Shown here: piece after piece, positions 45,949 to 57,711 of the stretch | How positions within the stretch are numbered: position 1 is the stretch's first letter | How the letters are laid out: every line of letters starts with the position of its first letter | Notes under the pieces: model-generated | What the model was told of the DNA's origin: nothing | What the model saw: only the letters and a program-made list of their open reading frames with translations | Databases searched by the model: none | Assembly (NCBI GenBank): GCA_030762935.1 | Contig: CM060899.1 | Coordinates: forward strand, 62,794,501-62,858,500 | From: Hymenopus coronatus | Taxonomy: Eukaryota; Arthropoda; Insecta; Mantodea; Hymenopodidae | Direction: 5' to 3' | DNA: 64,000 nucleotides | Program-made: the position numbers and the translations under genes

Positions 45949-47706
45949 TTTTTTACATTCTCAATATGCTCTATGAACATAGTGTATAGAGAATGTATTG
46001 CACTCCACCAAAAAATTCTATACCCAGATTTCACCGGAAATATACGTTTTAGCGTCCCCTGTAACCAAAAAAATCTGATGTGTTCCATTCACATGACTTT
46101 CTCTATACCTCTGTAAATTATTATTATTATTAATAAGCTTATCTTTTATTTATTTCATGCTAATCGAGAAAAATTAGCAGAAATAGTCTTATTTCTTGCT
46201 TTATTGTAAGTAGAAGCGAAACAAGGGAATACCATATGTTAAAGAGAAAGCCAAAAGCTGGTTGCTATGTGACTGATGTTCCTTTGTTTGTATGGACAGA
46301 AATTGACAAATTCCTGTATGAGAAAAGTTTAAGTTTTTCAAAGCTGAAACCAAGAAAAACGGAATATCTCAAAAACCATCAACTCCACGAAAAACAGGTA
46401 TGTAACATAAATTGTGTGTTTTAACGTGCTCTACATTTTTTGTGGGTTAATTTTTTGTCCATCTCTTACGGTTTAGTAGTTATGGAAATCTCATCCAGAA
46501 AAAAGTAGTCTTCAGACGCTATTACCAGAAAATTCAAAATATACATTTTATTTGTCAGGTAAATAACTTTAATATACGATATTTTAATCAAAATCGTTAG
46601 AGCCATTTTTTGGAAAATCAAAATTTTCGAAAAACGTTACATGTAAAAGGTAGTTTGGGGTGGGGGGATTTTTCTCAAAATCTTCGTGTCGCATCCCTGG
46701 AAGATACTAGACTTAAATACCAAGTTTGGTATTTTACCGACTTTTCGTTTTTGAGTTATCGTGTTCACAGACATACGGACACACTGACAAACGGACACAA
46801 GGACACACGGTCACACGGACACACACACGGACCTTTTTCTGAAAATACTTTTTTTTGGATACAGGGGTCCCTAAAACATATATTTCCGGTGAAATCTCGG
46901 TATCGAATTTTTTGGTGGAGTGCAATGCATTCTCTATACACTATGTGCATAGTGAGTATAGAGAAAGTAAAAAGTATTTTCAGAAAAAGGCATATGTGTG
47001 TGTGTCCGTGTGTCTCCGAACACGATAACTCAAATATAAAAAGTCGGTAAAATACCAAACTTGGTAATTAAATTTAGTATCTTCCAGGGATGCGACATGA
47101 AGATTTAGAGAACAATTCCCCCTCCCCCGAAACTACCCTTTACATGGAACTTTTTTCGAAAATTTTGATTTTCTAAAAAATGGCTCTAACGATTTTGATT
47201 AAAGTATCATATATTAAAGATATTTACCCGACAAATAAAATGTATATTTTGAATTTTCTGGGAATAGCCTCTGAAGACTATTGTATTCTGGGTCAATTTT
47301 ACAGAATTTTGCATAACTGCTAAACCGTAAGAGATGGACAAAAAATTACCACACAACAAATGTAGAACACGTTAAAACACACAATTTATGTTACATACAT
47401 TTTTTTCGTGGAGTTGATTGTTTTTGAGATATTCCTTGTTTTCGGTTTCAACTATAAAAAACTTATATTTTTCTCATACAGGACTTTGTGAACTCGTGTC
47501 CATACAAACAAAGGAACTTCAGTCACATAGCAACCAGCTTTTGACTATTACTTTAACCAATGGTACCCCCTTATTTCACTTCTACTAACAAGGAAGCAAG
47601 TAAAGAGACTACTTCTGCTAATTTTTCTCGATTAGATGAAGTAAATAGAATAATTTGTTGCAGAGATGTAAATAAAGTCATGTGAATGGAACACATCAGA
47701 TTTTTT
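45949..47706 (+). repeat. HPR copy, forward, full length, split by a reverse HPR
   Basis: The 5' module 45949-46068 ends CCCCTGTAACC plus A's. It resumes at ~46974 with GTATTTTCAGAAAAAGG and runs to ATAAAGTCATGTGAATGG and CACATCAGATTTTT. The insertion point is the same family position as in 26457-28054. Confidence 0.92.
46069..46973 (-). repeat. HPR copy, reverse, full length, nested at the A-run hotspot
   Basis: AAAAATCTGATGTGTTCC to CACTATGTGCATAGTGAG and TATAGAGAAAGTAAAAA, ~905 bp, inside 45949-47706. Confidence 0.93.
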
Positions 47707-47753
47707 ATAATGTTCCTCTATTTCCCATACTGCTTCCGAAATTCCTTACTTCC

Positions 47754-48535
47754 TTTTTACTTTCTCTAGCCCATATGTACAATGTACGTAGTGGATATAG
47801 AAGGTATTGTATTCCACCCAAAAATTCGATTTCACCAGATGCTTTTAGATCCCCTGAGTCCGAAAAAAACACTTTCAGAAAAAGTTTCACGCGTGCGTGG
47901 TGTTTGTGTGCGTATGTGTGTAGGCAACATAGCTCAAAAATGAAAATTTGGTTAAACACTTTGTATTTAAGTTCAGTATCTTTCAAGAATGCGACACGAA
48001 CTATCCCAACTACCCTTTACACGAAACAATTTTCTCAAAAATGACTTAACGATTTTGTTTAAAATTTCATATGTTTAAGATATTTTTATGAGAACTGAAA
48101 CGTATGTCTTGAATTTTCTGGGAATAGTCTGTAAAGAAATCTTCACTCCAGATGACTTTTGTATAACTGTAGGAGATAGACAACAACTTACTACACAAAA
48201 AACTTATGTCATATATTTTTTGTATGTCGTAGAGTTGACCATTTTTAGATATATTGAGTGATTTGTTTCAGTTTAAGATACCTAATCTTTTCTCAAGCAG
48301 TAAATCAGTCCTAGGAAATACAGAGAACTGAATTTCAATTGTTTCACATTGCAACCGGCTTTTAAAAGATTTGACTAGCACTTTAGCCACTTCTTTTATT
48401 TCCTTCTACTTACAAGAAGCAAGTAATAAGCATATTTCTGCTAATTGTTTCTCAACTAGCATGAATTAAATAGAAGCACAAGTTTTTTTAACAATAATTG
48501 GTTACAGAGATGTAGGGAAAGTCATGTGAATGCCT
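47754..48535 (+). repeat. HPR copy, forward, several small deletions
   Basis: TTTTTACTTTCTCTAGCCC with hairpin ATATGTACAATGTACGTAG to TAGGGAAAGTCATGTGAATG. Losses near ACCGGAAATA and around the ACATGGAA block. Confidence 0.85.
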
Positions 48536-48556
48536 TACATAGTACATACAGAATGT

Positions 48557-49459
48557 AAAAATCTGATGTGTTACACCCACATGCCTTTTTCTACCTGCTG
48601 TACAGGCAATATATTCTTTCTACACGCTATTCGAGATTAACGTTAGCAGAAGGTTCTTATTACTTAGTTCCTTATAAGTAGAAGAGAACTAAAGGAATGT
48701 GCTATGCTAAAGTGATAATCAAATGTTTTAAAATCTCTAGTTAGGCAATTGTCATTGCAAATCACTTCTTTTCTTGGCCAGGAGTAGAACAAAAGAAAAA
48801 TAAACACTTCCTGTGTGAGAAAAGTACTTCAAAATTGAAACCAATAACAAGGGATATCTCGAAAACGGTTACCTCCACAACAAAAACGTAAAGGACAAAA
48901 ATTGTGTGTTTTTTCATGAGGTACATTTTTTGTGTAGTGCGTTTTCCTTTCTATCTCTTACGGTTTAGCAGTTAAGCAAAATTCATCCAGAATAAAGAGG
49001 TCTTCAGAGGCTATTCCCTAAAAATTCGAGATATGTATTTCATTTCGGACATATATAGCTTTAATATACGGGATTTTAATCAAAATCGTTAGAGCCATTT
49101 TTAAGAAAATCAAAATTTTCGAAAATTTTTCCATCTAAAGGGTAGTTTGTGGTGGGGGGATTTTTTTGAAAATCTTTGTGACGCATCCCTGGAAGATACT
49201 AAACCTAAATATCAACTTTGGCGTTTAACGGTCTTTTTGTTTTGGAGCTATGCTGTCTACAGATACACACAGTCAGAGAGAGAAAGAGAGATAGAGAGAG
49301 AGAGAGACACACACCCACACACATACACACACACGGACCTTTTTTTAAAAATGCTTTTTTCGGACTCAGGGGACCCCAAAACATATATTTCCGGTGAAAT
49401 CTCGGTATCGAATTTTTGGGTGCATTGCATTGTACATATGGGGCTAGAGAAGATAAAAC
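48557..49459 (-). repeat. HPR copy, reverse, near full length
   Basis: AAAAATCTGATGTGTTAC to GCATTGTACATATGGGGC and TAGAGAAGATAAAACA. One arm of the hairpin (ACCTTCTCTATAC side) is deleted. The tract includes a GAGA block (49276-49307). Confidence 0.88.
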
Positions 49460-50101
49460 AGCGGACACTCCCTACCGGAGAAAAGTATAAATATATACAT
49501 CACGATTGAAACTAATAACAAGGAATATCTCGGAAACGGTTACCTCCATAAAAAAATCGTAAGGGACATTAATGGTGTGTTTTGGCGAGATCTACATTTT
49601 TTGTGAAGATAGGAAGTAAGTCTCATGCGGTTTAGCAGTTAAGCAAAATTTGGCAGAATTCGTCCAGAATAAAGAGGCCTTCAGTTTCTATTCCCAGAAA
49701 ATTCAATATGTGCATTTTATTTCTAAAGTAAATATCTTTAAATATGCGGGATTTTAATCAAAATCATTAGAGATATTTTTTGTAACATCAAAATGTCTAA
49801 AATTTTCCATGAAAAGGGTAGTTTGTAGTGGGTGGGATTTCTTGATACTCTTCATGTCGCAAACCTAAATAACAATTTGGGTATTTACGGTCATTTCGCT
49901 TTTGAGCTATACTGTCCACACACTCACACACACATACACACACACACGTACACGCACATGGAACTTCTCCCAAAATGTCTTTTTAGATTCAGGGGGACCC
50001 AAAACATGTATTTCCGGTGAAATCTCGGTATCTAATTTTTGGGTGCATTACAATACCTTCTCTATACACTATGTACATTGTACGTGTAGAGAAAGTAAAA
50101 A
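49460..50101 (-). repeat. HPR copy, reverse, 3'-truncated
   Basis: Starts CGGACACTCCCTACCGGAG inside the family and ends CACTATGTACATTGTACG with TAGAGAAAGTAAAAA. Confidence 0.87.
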
Positions 50102-50248
50102 TGCATTAACTTCAATTTGTGTTCGTGGCGAATTTTCAATATTTACTTCAGGCCAAAAGTAGCTGGCCAGTGTAGTAAGGTAAAGCATTTATTGATTTAA
50201 TTGAAGAAAATATCGAAGGTGACCTTTGACATAGCTGACTTTATTCTT
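50102..50248. other. Short unique spacer
   Basis: No feature recognised. Confidence 0.45.
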
Positions 50249-51130
50249 TTTTTACTTTCTCTATAAGTACTATGTACATGGTGTATAGAGAAGGTATTGC
50301 ATTGTACCCAAAAATTCGATACCAAGATTTCACCGGAAATACATGTTTTGAGACCACCTGAATCCAAAAAAAGCATTTCTACAAAAATCTCCGTGTGAGT
50401 CTGTCTGTGTATATGTGTGTGTCTGTGGGCAGCATAGCTCAAAAAAGAAAAGACCGTTAAATACAAAACTTGGTAATTAAGTTCAGTTTCTTCCAAGGGT
50501 GCGACAAGAAGATTTTCAAGAAAATTCTCCCACCCCCAACTACCCTTCACATGGAAAAATTTTCGATAATTTTGATTTTTTAAAAAATGGCTCTAACGAT
50601 TTTGACTAAAATATCGTATATTAAAGATATTTACCTGACAAATAATATGTATATCTTGAATTTTCTGGGAATAGCCTCTGAAGACTAGTTTATTCTAGAT
50701 GAATTTTACGGAATTTTGTGTAAAAGGTAAACCGTAAAAGATAGACAAAAACTTACCCGACAGGAAATGTAGAGCACATTAAAACACGCAATTTATGTTA
50801 TATACATTTTTTCGTGGAGTTGATCGTTTTTTAGATATTCCTTGTTTTGGGTTTCAGCCTTGAAAAACATACTTTTCTCATACAGGGATTTGTCAACTCC
50901 TGTCCATACAAACATAGGAATTTCAGTCACATAGCAAACAGATTTTCACTATCACTTTAACCTATGGTACTCTCCTTTTTCGCTTCTACTTACAAGGAAG
51001 CAAGTAATGACTATTTCTGCTAATTTTTTCTCACTTAGCATGAAGTAAATAGAAGCACAAGCTTTTTAACAATACTTTGTTTGCCGAGATGTAGAGAAAG
51101 TCATGTGAATGGAACACATAAGATTTTTTT
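50249..51130 (+). repeat. HPR copy, forward, full length
   Basis: TTTTTACTTTCTCTATAAG with hairpin ACTATGTACATGGTGTATAG to TAGAGAAAGTCATGTGAATG and ACACATAAGATTTTT. The next copy starts in its final T-run. Confidence 0.92.
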
Positions 51131-51960
51131 ACTTTCTCTACACATTCTATGTGCATAGTGTATAGAGAAGGTACAGTATTGCACCCAAAAATTCAATCCC
51201 CAGATTTCACCGGAAATACATGTTTTGGCTCCTCCTGAATCCAAAAAAAACTTTTTTGGAAAAAGGTCCGTGTGTCTGTGCGTGTGTGTGTCTGTGAGCC
51301 TGTGGACATCATAGCTCAAAAACGAAAGGATGCGACACGAAGATTTTCAAGAAAATCCCCCAACCCCCAAATACCCTTTACATGGAACTTTTTTCGAAAA
51401 TTTTGATTTTCTCAAACATGGCTCTAACGATTTTGATTAAAATATTGCATACTAAAGATATTTGCCTGACAAATAATATGTATATCTTGAATTTTCTGCG
51501 AATACCCTCCGAAGACTACTTTATTCTGGATGAATTTTACGGAATTTTGCATAACTGCTATACCGTAAGAAATGGACAAAAACTTACCAAAAATAAAAGG
51601 TAGAGCCCATTAAAACACACAATTTATGTTGTATAAATTTTTTCGAGGAGTTGATCGTTTTTGAGATACTCCTTGTTTTTGGTTTCAGGTTTGAAGAACA
51701 TACTTTTCTCATACAGGAATTTGTCAATTCTTGTACATACAACAAAGGAACTTCAGTCACCTAGTTACCAGCTTTAGACTATCACTTTAACCTATGGTAC
51801 TCCTTTATTTCGCTTCTACTTACAAGGAAGCAAGTAATAAGACTATTTCTGCTAATTTTTTCTCGATTAGCATGAAGTAAATAGATCAATAAGTTTACTG
51901 ACAATACTTTTTATAATGAAGTAGAGAAAATAATGTGAATGGAACACATAGGATTTTTTT
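51126..51960 (+). repeat. HPR copy, forward, near full length
   Basis: TTTTTACTTTCTCTACACA with hairpin CTATGTGCATAGTGTATAG to TAGAGAAAATAATGTGAATG. About 55 bp around GACCGTTAAATACCAAAC are missing after CTCAAAAACGAAAGG. Confidence 0.9.
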
Positions 51961-52059
51961 CATTTGTATAGCCCACTTTAACTGCAATGGTTATTCATTA
52001 TCGGGGGCTTTGATATGTGAAAAAACTCGTATTACTGTAGATTTGGAACATTGGGTTAA

Positions 52060-52105
52060 TCAATTCATACTTTCAGACTTTGTGGGAGATAAGGAATAAT
52101 TCTGG
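52060..52105 (-). mobile_element. Possible SINE family 3 tail remnant, reverse
   Basis: TTTGTGGGAGATAAGGAATA and ATTCTGG match the body of the SINEs at 56066 and 60887 (CCAGAATTATTCCC... on the minus strand). The head is absent. Confidence 0.4.
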
Positions 52106-52106
52106 T

Positions 52107-52277
52107 ATGCTGTCTACAGGCACACAAAAACACACGGACCTTTTTCTAAAAAAAATCGGATACAGGGCACTCCAAAACAAACACTTCTAGTGAAAGCTCG
52201 GTATCTAATTTTTGGATGGAATACAATACCTTCTCTATCCACTATGTATTTTAATATGTGGGCTAAAGAAGGTAAAA
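52107..52277 (-). repeat. HPR 5' end with tract, reverse
   Basis: GCTGTCTACAGGCACAC, GACCTTTTTCTAAAAA and GTGAAAGCTCGGTATC, with a decayed hairpin and AAAGAAGGTAAAAA. Confidence 0.8.
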
Positions 52278-53080
52278 AAAAACTGATGTGTTCCATTCAC
52301 ATAACTTTCTCTACATCTCTGCAACAAATTATTGTTAAAAAGCTTATGCTTCTATTTACTTCATGCTAATCGAGAAAAAATTAACAGAAATAGTCTTATT
52401 ACTTGCTTCCTTGTTAGTAGAAGGGAAATAAGAGAGTACTATAGGTTAAACTGATAATAAAAAGCTGGTTGTTATGTGACTGATGTTCCTTTGTTAGTTA
52501 TGGACACGAGTTGACTAATTCCTGTATGAGAAAAGTATAAGTTTTTTAAAGCTGAAACCAAAAACAAGGAATATCTAAAAACCGATCAACTCCACGAAAA
52601 AATATATGACATAAATTGTGTGTTTTAATGTGCTATACATTTTTTTGTGTTTTAAGTTTTGTCCATCTCTTACTGTTTAACAGTTATGCAAAATTCATCC
52701 AAAATAAAGTAGTCTTCAGAGGCTATACCCAGAAAATGCAAGATTTGCACTTTATTTCTAATGCAAATATCTTTAATATGTGGAAGTTTAATCAAAATCG
52801 TTAGAGCCATTTTTTAGCATAGGGTAGTTTGTGGTGGTTGGATTTTCTTGATAATCTTCGTGTTGCATCCTTGGAAGAGTTTGATGTTTAAAGGGCTCTT
52901 CGTTTTTGAGCTATGCTGTGCAAACGTACACGGACCTTTTTCTAAAAAAGTTTTTTTTCGGATTTAGGGTGCCCCAAAATATATATTTCTTGCGAAAACT
53001 CGACATCGAATTTTTGGGTGGAATACAATACGTTCTCTGTCCACTGTGAATGTTGCACATGCGGGTTAGAGAAAATAAAA
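52277..53080 (-). repeat. HPR copy, reverse, near full length
   Basis: AAAACTGATGTGTTCC to a diverged hairpin and GGTTAGAGAAAATAAAAG. Small deletions near GTTCCATGTAAAGG; CA tract reduced to ~10 bp. Confidence 0.88.
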
Positions 53081-53462
53081 GTAATTAAAGGCTATTTATC
53101 TGAAGCAGTGTGCCTGAAAACCTCGTGTAAGAATTATGTTGTAAAGATATTAGAGCCAGCAAAATATGGGAATTATATAACCAATATGAAGCACTGATTT
53201 ACCCTCTGATTTTCGGTTAATTTATATAGCTGTCTTTATCTAAATTGGCCCAGTGTAATCCAGGCTTACCACAAAAAGACCGCGCCTGGCAGAATCATTA
53301 TTATTGGTAATTAATGAGAATATCTGTCAAAGTTTACAAACCTTCTATTTGGACTCCACAAACATGTCAGAAGCGACTTGCTTTCGCAAATTTTAATATG
53401 AAATCAACGCTTAAATAGCATGTTAGACTACTCAAATGGAAATACAGGGTTGAAAAGTTGAG
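53081..53462. other. AT-rich unique spacer
   Basis: 382 bp; nothing recognised. Confidence 0.5.
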
Positions 53463-53647
53463 AAAAATTCCATTCACATTACTTTCTCTACATATTTGTA
53501 ACAAATTCTATCTATGTTTTAAAATGTGGTTGCTGTGGGATTGAAGTCTGTTTATTTGCGTGGCCAGAAGTGGACAAGTTTTCGTATGAGAAATGTTTAA
53601 ATGTGAAACTAATAAAAAGGAATATCTCGAAAATGGTCAACTCCACG

Positions 53648-53689
<42 letters not shown>

Positions 53690-54909
53690 CATAGATTGTG
53701 TGGTTTAACGAGATACACATTCTTTGTGTAGTAAGTTTTTATCTATCTCTTACGGTTTACCAGTTATGCAAAATTGAACAAAATTCAACCAAAATGAACA
53801 GGTATTTAGAAGCTATTCCCAGAAAATTCAAGATATACATGGAAATGGCTTTAATGTGTGGTATTGTAATCAGAGTCACTTTTGAGAAAACCCATTTTTT
53901 GAAATTTCTCCAAGGATGAGACACTTTTCTTTTTGGACAAACACACGCGGAGTTTTTCTTTTTACTTTCTCTATACGTGCTATGTATATAGTGTATAGAG
54001 AAGGTATTGCACTCCACCAAAAAATTCGATACCAAGATTTCACCGGTAGGGTCCGCTGCATCCAAAAAAAGTATTTGTATGTGTGTGTCCGTGTGTCTGT
54101 GAACACGATAACTCAAAAACGAAAAGTCGGTAAAATACCAAACTTGGTATTTAAATTTAGTGTCTTCCAGGTATGCGACACGAAGCTTTTGAGAAAATTC
54201 CGCCCATCCCAACCTACCCTTTACATGGAACTTTTTTTCGAAAATGTTGATTTTCTAAAATGTGGCTCTAACGATTTTGATTAAAATATCGTATATTAAA
54301 TATATTTACATGACAAATAAAATGTATATTTTGAATTTTCTGGGAATAGCCTCTGAAGACTACTTTATTCTCGGTCAATTTTACGGAATTTTGCATAAGT
54401 GCTAAACCGTAAGAGATGGATAAAAACTTACCACATAAAAATGTGGAGCACTTTAAAACACACAATTTATGTTATATACATTTTTTTCGTGGAGTTGATT
54501 GTTTTTGAAATATTCCTTGTTTTTTTTGTTCAGCTATAAAGACTTATACTTTTCTCATACAGGACTTTGTGAACTCGTGTCCTTACAAACAAAGGAACTT
54601 CAGTTGCAGAGCAACCAGATTTTGACTATTACTTAAACCTATGGCACCCCCTTATTTCGCTTCTACTAACAAGGAAGCAAGTAATAAGACTATTTCTGCT
54701 AATTTTTGCTCAATTAGATGAAGTAAATAGAATAGTATGTTGTAGTGATATAGAGAAAATTATGTGACTGGAACACATCAGATTTTTTCTTTTGGATCCA
54801 GAGGATCCTAAAACAAGCATTTCCGTTGAAATCTCGGTATCAAATTTTTGGGTGGAGTGCAATATCTTCTCTATACTCTATGTACATCGTAGTGTAGAGA
54901 AAGTAGAAG
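53463..54909 (-). repeat. HPR copy, reverse, split by a forward HPR
   Basis: The part 53463-53958 runs from AAAAATTCCATTCACATT to AAACACACGCGGAGTTTTTC. The 5' module resumes at 54789 with CTTTTGGATCCAGAGG and ends CTATGTACATCGTAGTG with TAGAGAAAGTAGAAG. It carries a ~38-nt A-run (53650-53687) at the family's CGAAAAAAATG site. Confidence 0.87.
53959..54788 (+). repeat. HPR copy, forward, near full length, nested
   Basis: TTTTTACTTTCTCTATACG with hairpin GCTATGTATATAGTGTATAG to TAGAGAAAATTATGTGACTG and ACACATCAGATTTTTT. Inserted in the T-run of the reverse copy 53463-54909. Confidence 0.9.
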
Positions 54910-55285
54910 TTGTTAATGACCAGCGTCTAATGAAATCGAAGCTTTAAGAAGCAAAGACTGCTTTTGCACTTCTCTGGGCAGATTTCTTCCCTTCGTCTGA
55001 TTTATATACTCCGCTTAAAGTGAAACTTCCTCTCCTCCCATTTCTGCTCGAGGTGTCATTGATTTTCTTTTATTTCAGATGTTGGCTCACGCAGTCGCTT
55101 ATTGTTGATTTATCGCGCGGATGAGCCGGATTACACCTTCTAAACTTCTCCTAATTATTAAAAGACGTATAGTAAACCAGAAGACTTTCTTCATAAAAAG
55201 GGCATTCGGCAATGAAGCTTATCACTTACATTAAATAAGCTCTCTCTTAGTACTCTCTACACCGGCGGTATGGTGTACATTTGTA
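54910..55285. other. Unique spacer
   Basis: 376 bp with pyrimidine-rich patches; no supported feature. Confidence 0.5.
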
Positions 55286-56051
55286 TATTTACTTTCTCTA
55301 GCCCCATGTGTACAATGTACATAGTGTATAGAGAAGGTATTGTAATGCACCCAAAAATTCGATACCGAGATTTCACCGGAAATATATGTTTTGTGGTCCC
55401 TGAGTCCGAAAAAATCATTTTTAAAAAAAGGTCCCCACTATAAGCTACCCTTTACATGGAAAAAATATCAAAAATTTTGATTTTCTTAAAAATGGCTCTA
55501 ACGATTTTAATTAAAATCCCCTATATTAAAGCTACATATGTCCCAAATAAAATGTATATCTAGAATTTTTTGGGAATAGCCTCTTAAGACCTCTTTATTC
55601 TCGATGAATTTTGCTTAACTGCTAAACCGTAAGAGATAGAAAAAAAACTCACTGCACCAAAAATATACATCACGAGAAAACACACAATTTATGTCCTTTA
55701 CGTTTTTGTTGTGGAGGTAACCGTTTTCGAGATATTCCTTGTTATTGGTTTCAGTTGTGAAGTACTTAAACTTTTCTCACACAGGAAGTGTCTGTTTTTC
55801 TTTTGTTCCACTCCTGGCCAAGCAAAGAAGTGATTTGCAATGACAATGGTATAACGATAGCTTTTAAAACATTTGACAATCTCTTTAGCATAATGCATTC
55901 CCTTATTCCCTTCTACTTATAAGGAACTAAGTAATAACATTCTGCTAACATTTATCTTGATTAGCATTGTGTACAAAGAAGAATAATCTTTTGTAGGAGT
56001 TTTGTAGAGCAGCTAGAGAAAGTCATATGAGTGTAACACATCATATTTTTT
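55286..56051 (+). repeat. HPR copy, forward, GT tract deleted
   Basis: ATTTACTTTCTCTAGCCCC with a mixed-class hairpin (GTACAATGTACATAGTGTATAG). It jumps from AAAAAAAGGTCC to CCACTATAAGCTACCC, so the GT tract and the following ~100 bp are gone. 3' tip AAGTCATATGAGTGTAAC. Closely related to 21764-22666 in its 3' half. Confidence 0.9.
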
Positions 56052-56065
56052 ACGTTTGGTTTAAA

Positions 56066-56236
56066 TCATTTTATTTTGCTCAAACACACACACATTCACT
56101 CTCCAACATACTTCTAGGCTCTGTGAGGGATAGGGAATAATTCTGGCTGAAAAAATAGTTCACGCCCCAGCCGGGAATCGAACCCGGGACCTCTGGGTGA
56201 AGTGTCAGCGCGCTGAAAACTCTACCATGGAGGCAG
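56066..56236 (-). mobile_element. tRNA-derived SINE, family 3, reverse
   Basis: On the minus strand: TGCCTCCATGGTAGAG (box A region), box B GGTTCGATTCCC (exact Pol III consensus, near 56171-56182), then a body with CAGAATTATTCCC and a TG-rich tail. Same family as 60887-61031. Head-to-B spacing fits a tRNA head. Confidence 0.8.
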
Positions 56237-56298
56237 TCTATTTATTTCTAGATGTTCAATAACATATTGAAAAACAATTTTTGATTTATTATTGTAGA

Positions 56299-56386
56299 CA
56301 TTTTTTTTTCAAGTATTTCAAAAAGTAATTGATTAACCACGAGCTGTAAGTTACTTATCAGATGTCAAATGTGCATTCTCGAGCAG
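56299..56386 (+). repeat. Left direct repeat flanking a deleted HPR copy
   Basis: Contains GATTAACCACGAGCTGTAAG, TTACTTATCAGATG and CATTCTCGAGCAG. A diverged second copy is at 56864-56952. Confidence 0.8.
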
Positions 56387-56850
56387 TCCACCCAAAAATT
56401 CGATACCAACATTTCATAGGAAATATATGTTTTAGGTTCCCCTTTATTCAAAAAAAGCATTTTCAGAAAAAGGTCCGTGTGTGAGACTGTGAACACGATA
56501 GCTCCAACAAGAAAGTTGGGTAAAATATCAAACTTGGTATTTAAGTTTAGTATCTTTCAAGGATGTGACACGAGATATTCCCTATTTATGGTTTCATCTT
56601 TAAAAACTTTTACTTTTCTCATACAGGAATTTGTCAACTCCTGTCCATACAAACAAAGGAACATCAGTCACATAGCAACCAGCTTTTGTCTTTCACTTTA
56701 ACCTATGGTACTCCCTTATTTCGTTTCTACTTACAAGGAAGCAAGTAATATTTCTGCTAATTTTTTCTTGACTAGAATGAAGTAAATAGAAGCAAAAGAT
56801 TTTTAAGAATAATTTGTTGCATAGGTGTGAACGGAACACATCAGTTTTTT
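56387..56850 (+). repeat. HPR copy, forward, shared-deletion subtype
   Basis: The hairpin is missing (starts CCACCCAAAAATTCG). The sequence jumps from GGATGTGACACGAG straight to ATATTCCCTATTTATGG, the same internal junction as in 57712-58213. Ends GAACGGAACACATCAG. Confidence 0.87.
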
Positions 56851-56863
56851 TGTTTTTTTTTTT

Positions 56864-56952
56864 ACAGTTTTTTCAAATATTTAAAAAAATAACTGACTAA
56901 CCACGAACTGTAAGTTACTTATCAGATCTTGAATGTAATGTATATTCTCGAC
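56864..56952 (+). repeat. Right direct repeat flanking a deleted HPR copy
   Basis: GACTAACCACGAACTGTAAG, TTACTTATCAGATC and TATTCTCGACCTG; ~80% similar to 56299-56386 by eye. Confidence 0.8.
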
Positions 56953-57711
56953 CTGACAAGTATAACTTACATATAGTTCTTAGTACGCAGTATACTGCAA
57001 ACCCACTAAAAACAATAGAGATAATCAAGTGAATGTAATAAATCAGATTTTTAAATATTCCATTATTGATATTGCAAATTAGAGTTTATTTTGAACTTAA
57101 TTTTGCCACTCTTGGAAAGCCATTTATTTCAGATATTTTATTTGAATATTAACGCGCCGTGTTTGGAGATTTCCTTTTGCGCTCTTCGCTCGTTGTGCAA
57201 ATACATTTGCGCAAATTAAATACGATAACATTGTTTCAAACACACGGATATTATGTAAACATAGAGAGGTTTCTATGTACTATATGAGAGGGGGGGGGGA
57301 TTTAGTGAAATGAAATGGAGCGCTGGTGCTTTTGCTGTGATCTGTACACAAAGCTGTTTCTGATGCCATAATACCGGCTCATCACTTTCAAGTGTAATAG
57401 CATATAATTTAAAAGTTCTCTTCGACGGCATTAAAAGGTTAAGGTTTTATTTGTGGCGTGCACAATGTAATGCATTGCTAACAGATGTTGCAGCTAGGCT
57501 TTTGTTAGTCGCCGTGTTGCCGGTCGTAAGGCGATTAATCCTGGTTACCTTCCGCGTTAAGCCGCTGCAACACCAGCCCCCAATGTTTATTATTTAAAGG
57601 CGCCAACGCCATCAACAATATATTTTTAGCTTTGGTGTCATTAAGTAGGCCTAGCACAAAATGGGCTTTCGTAAATGAACTTACGTCACAGTTGACACAT
57701 TCACGTGATAA
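56953..57711. other. Spacer with an HPR 3' tip remnant
   Basis: GAGATAATCAAGTGAATG and TAATAAATCAGATTTTTA (57009-57052) look like a decayed HPR 3' tip. The rest is unique, with a G-run (GAGGGGGGGGGG near 57290). No gene recognised. Confidence 0.45.

Noticed and set aside
46610..47050. Frames of 100-150 codons recurring with similar sequence across the window
   Set aside because: They all fall in HPR copies, occur on both strands at the same element positions and are broken at different places, so they reflect repeat sequence and not conserved proteins.
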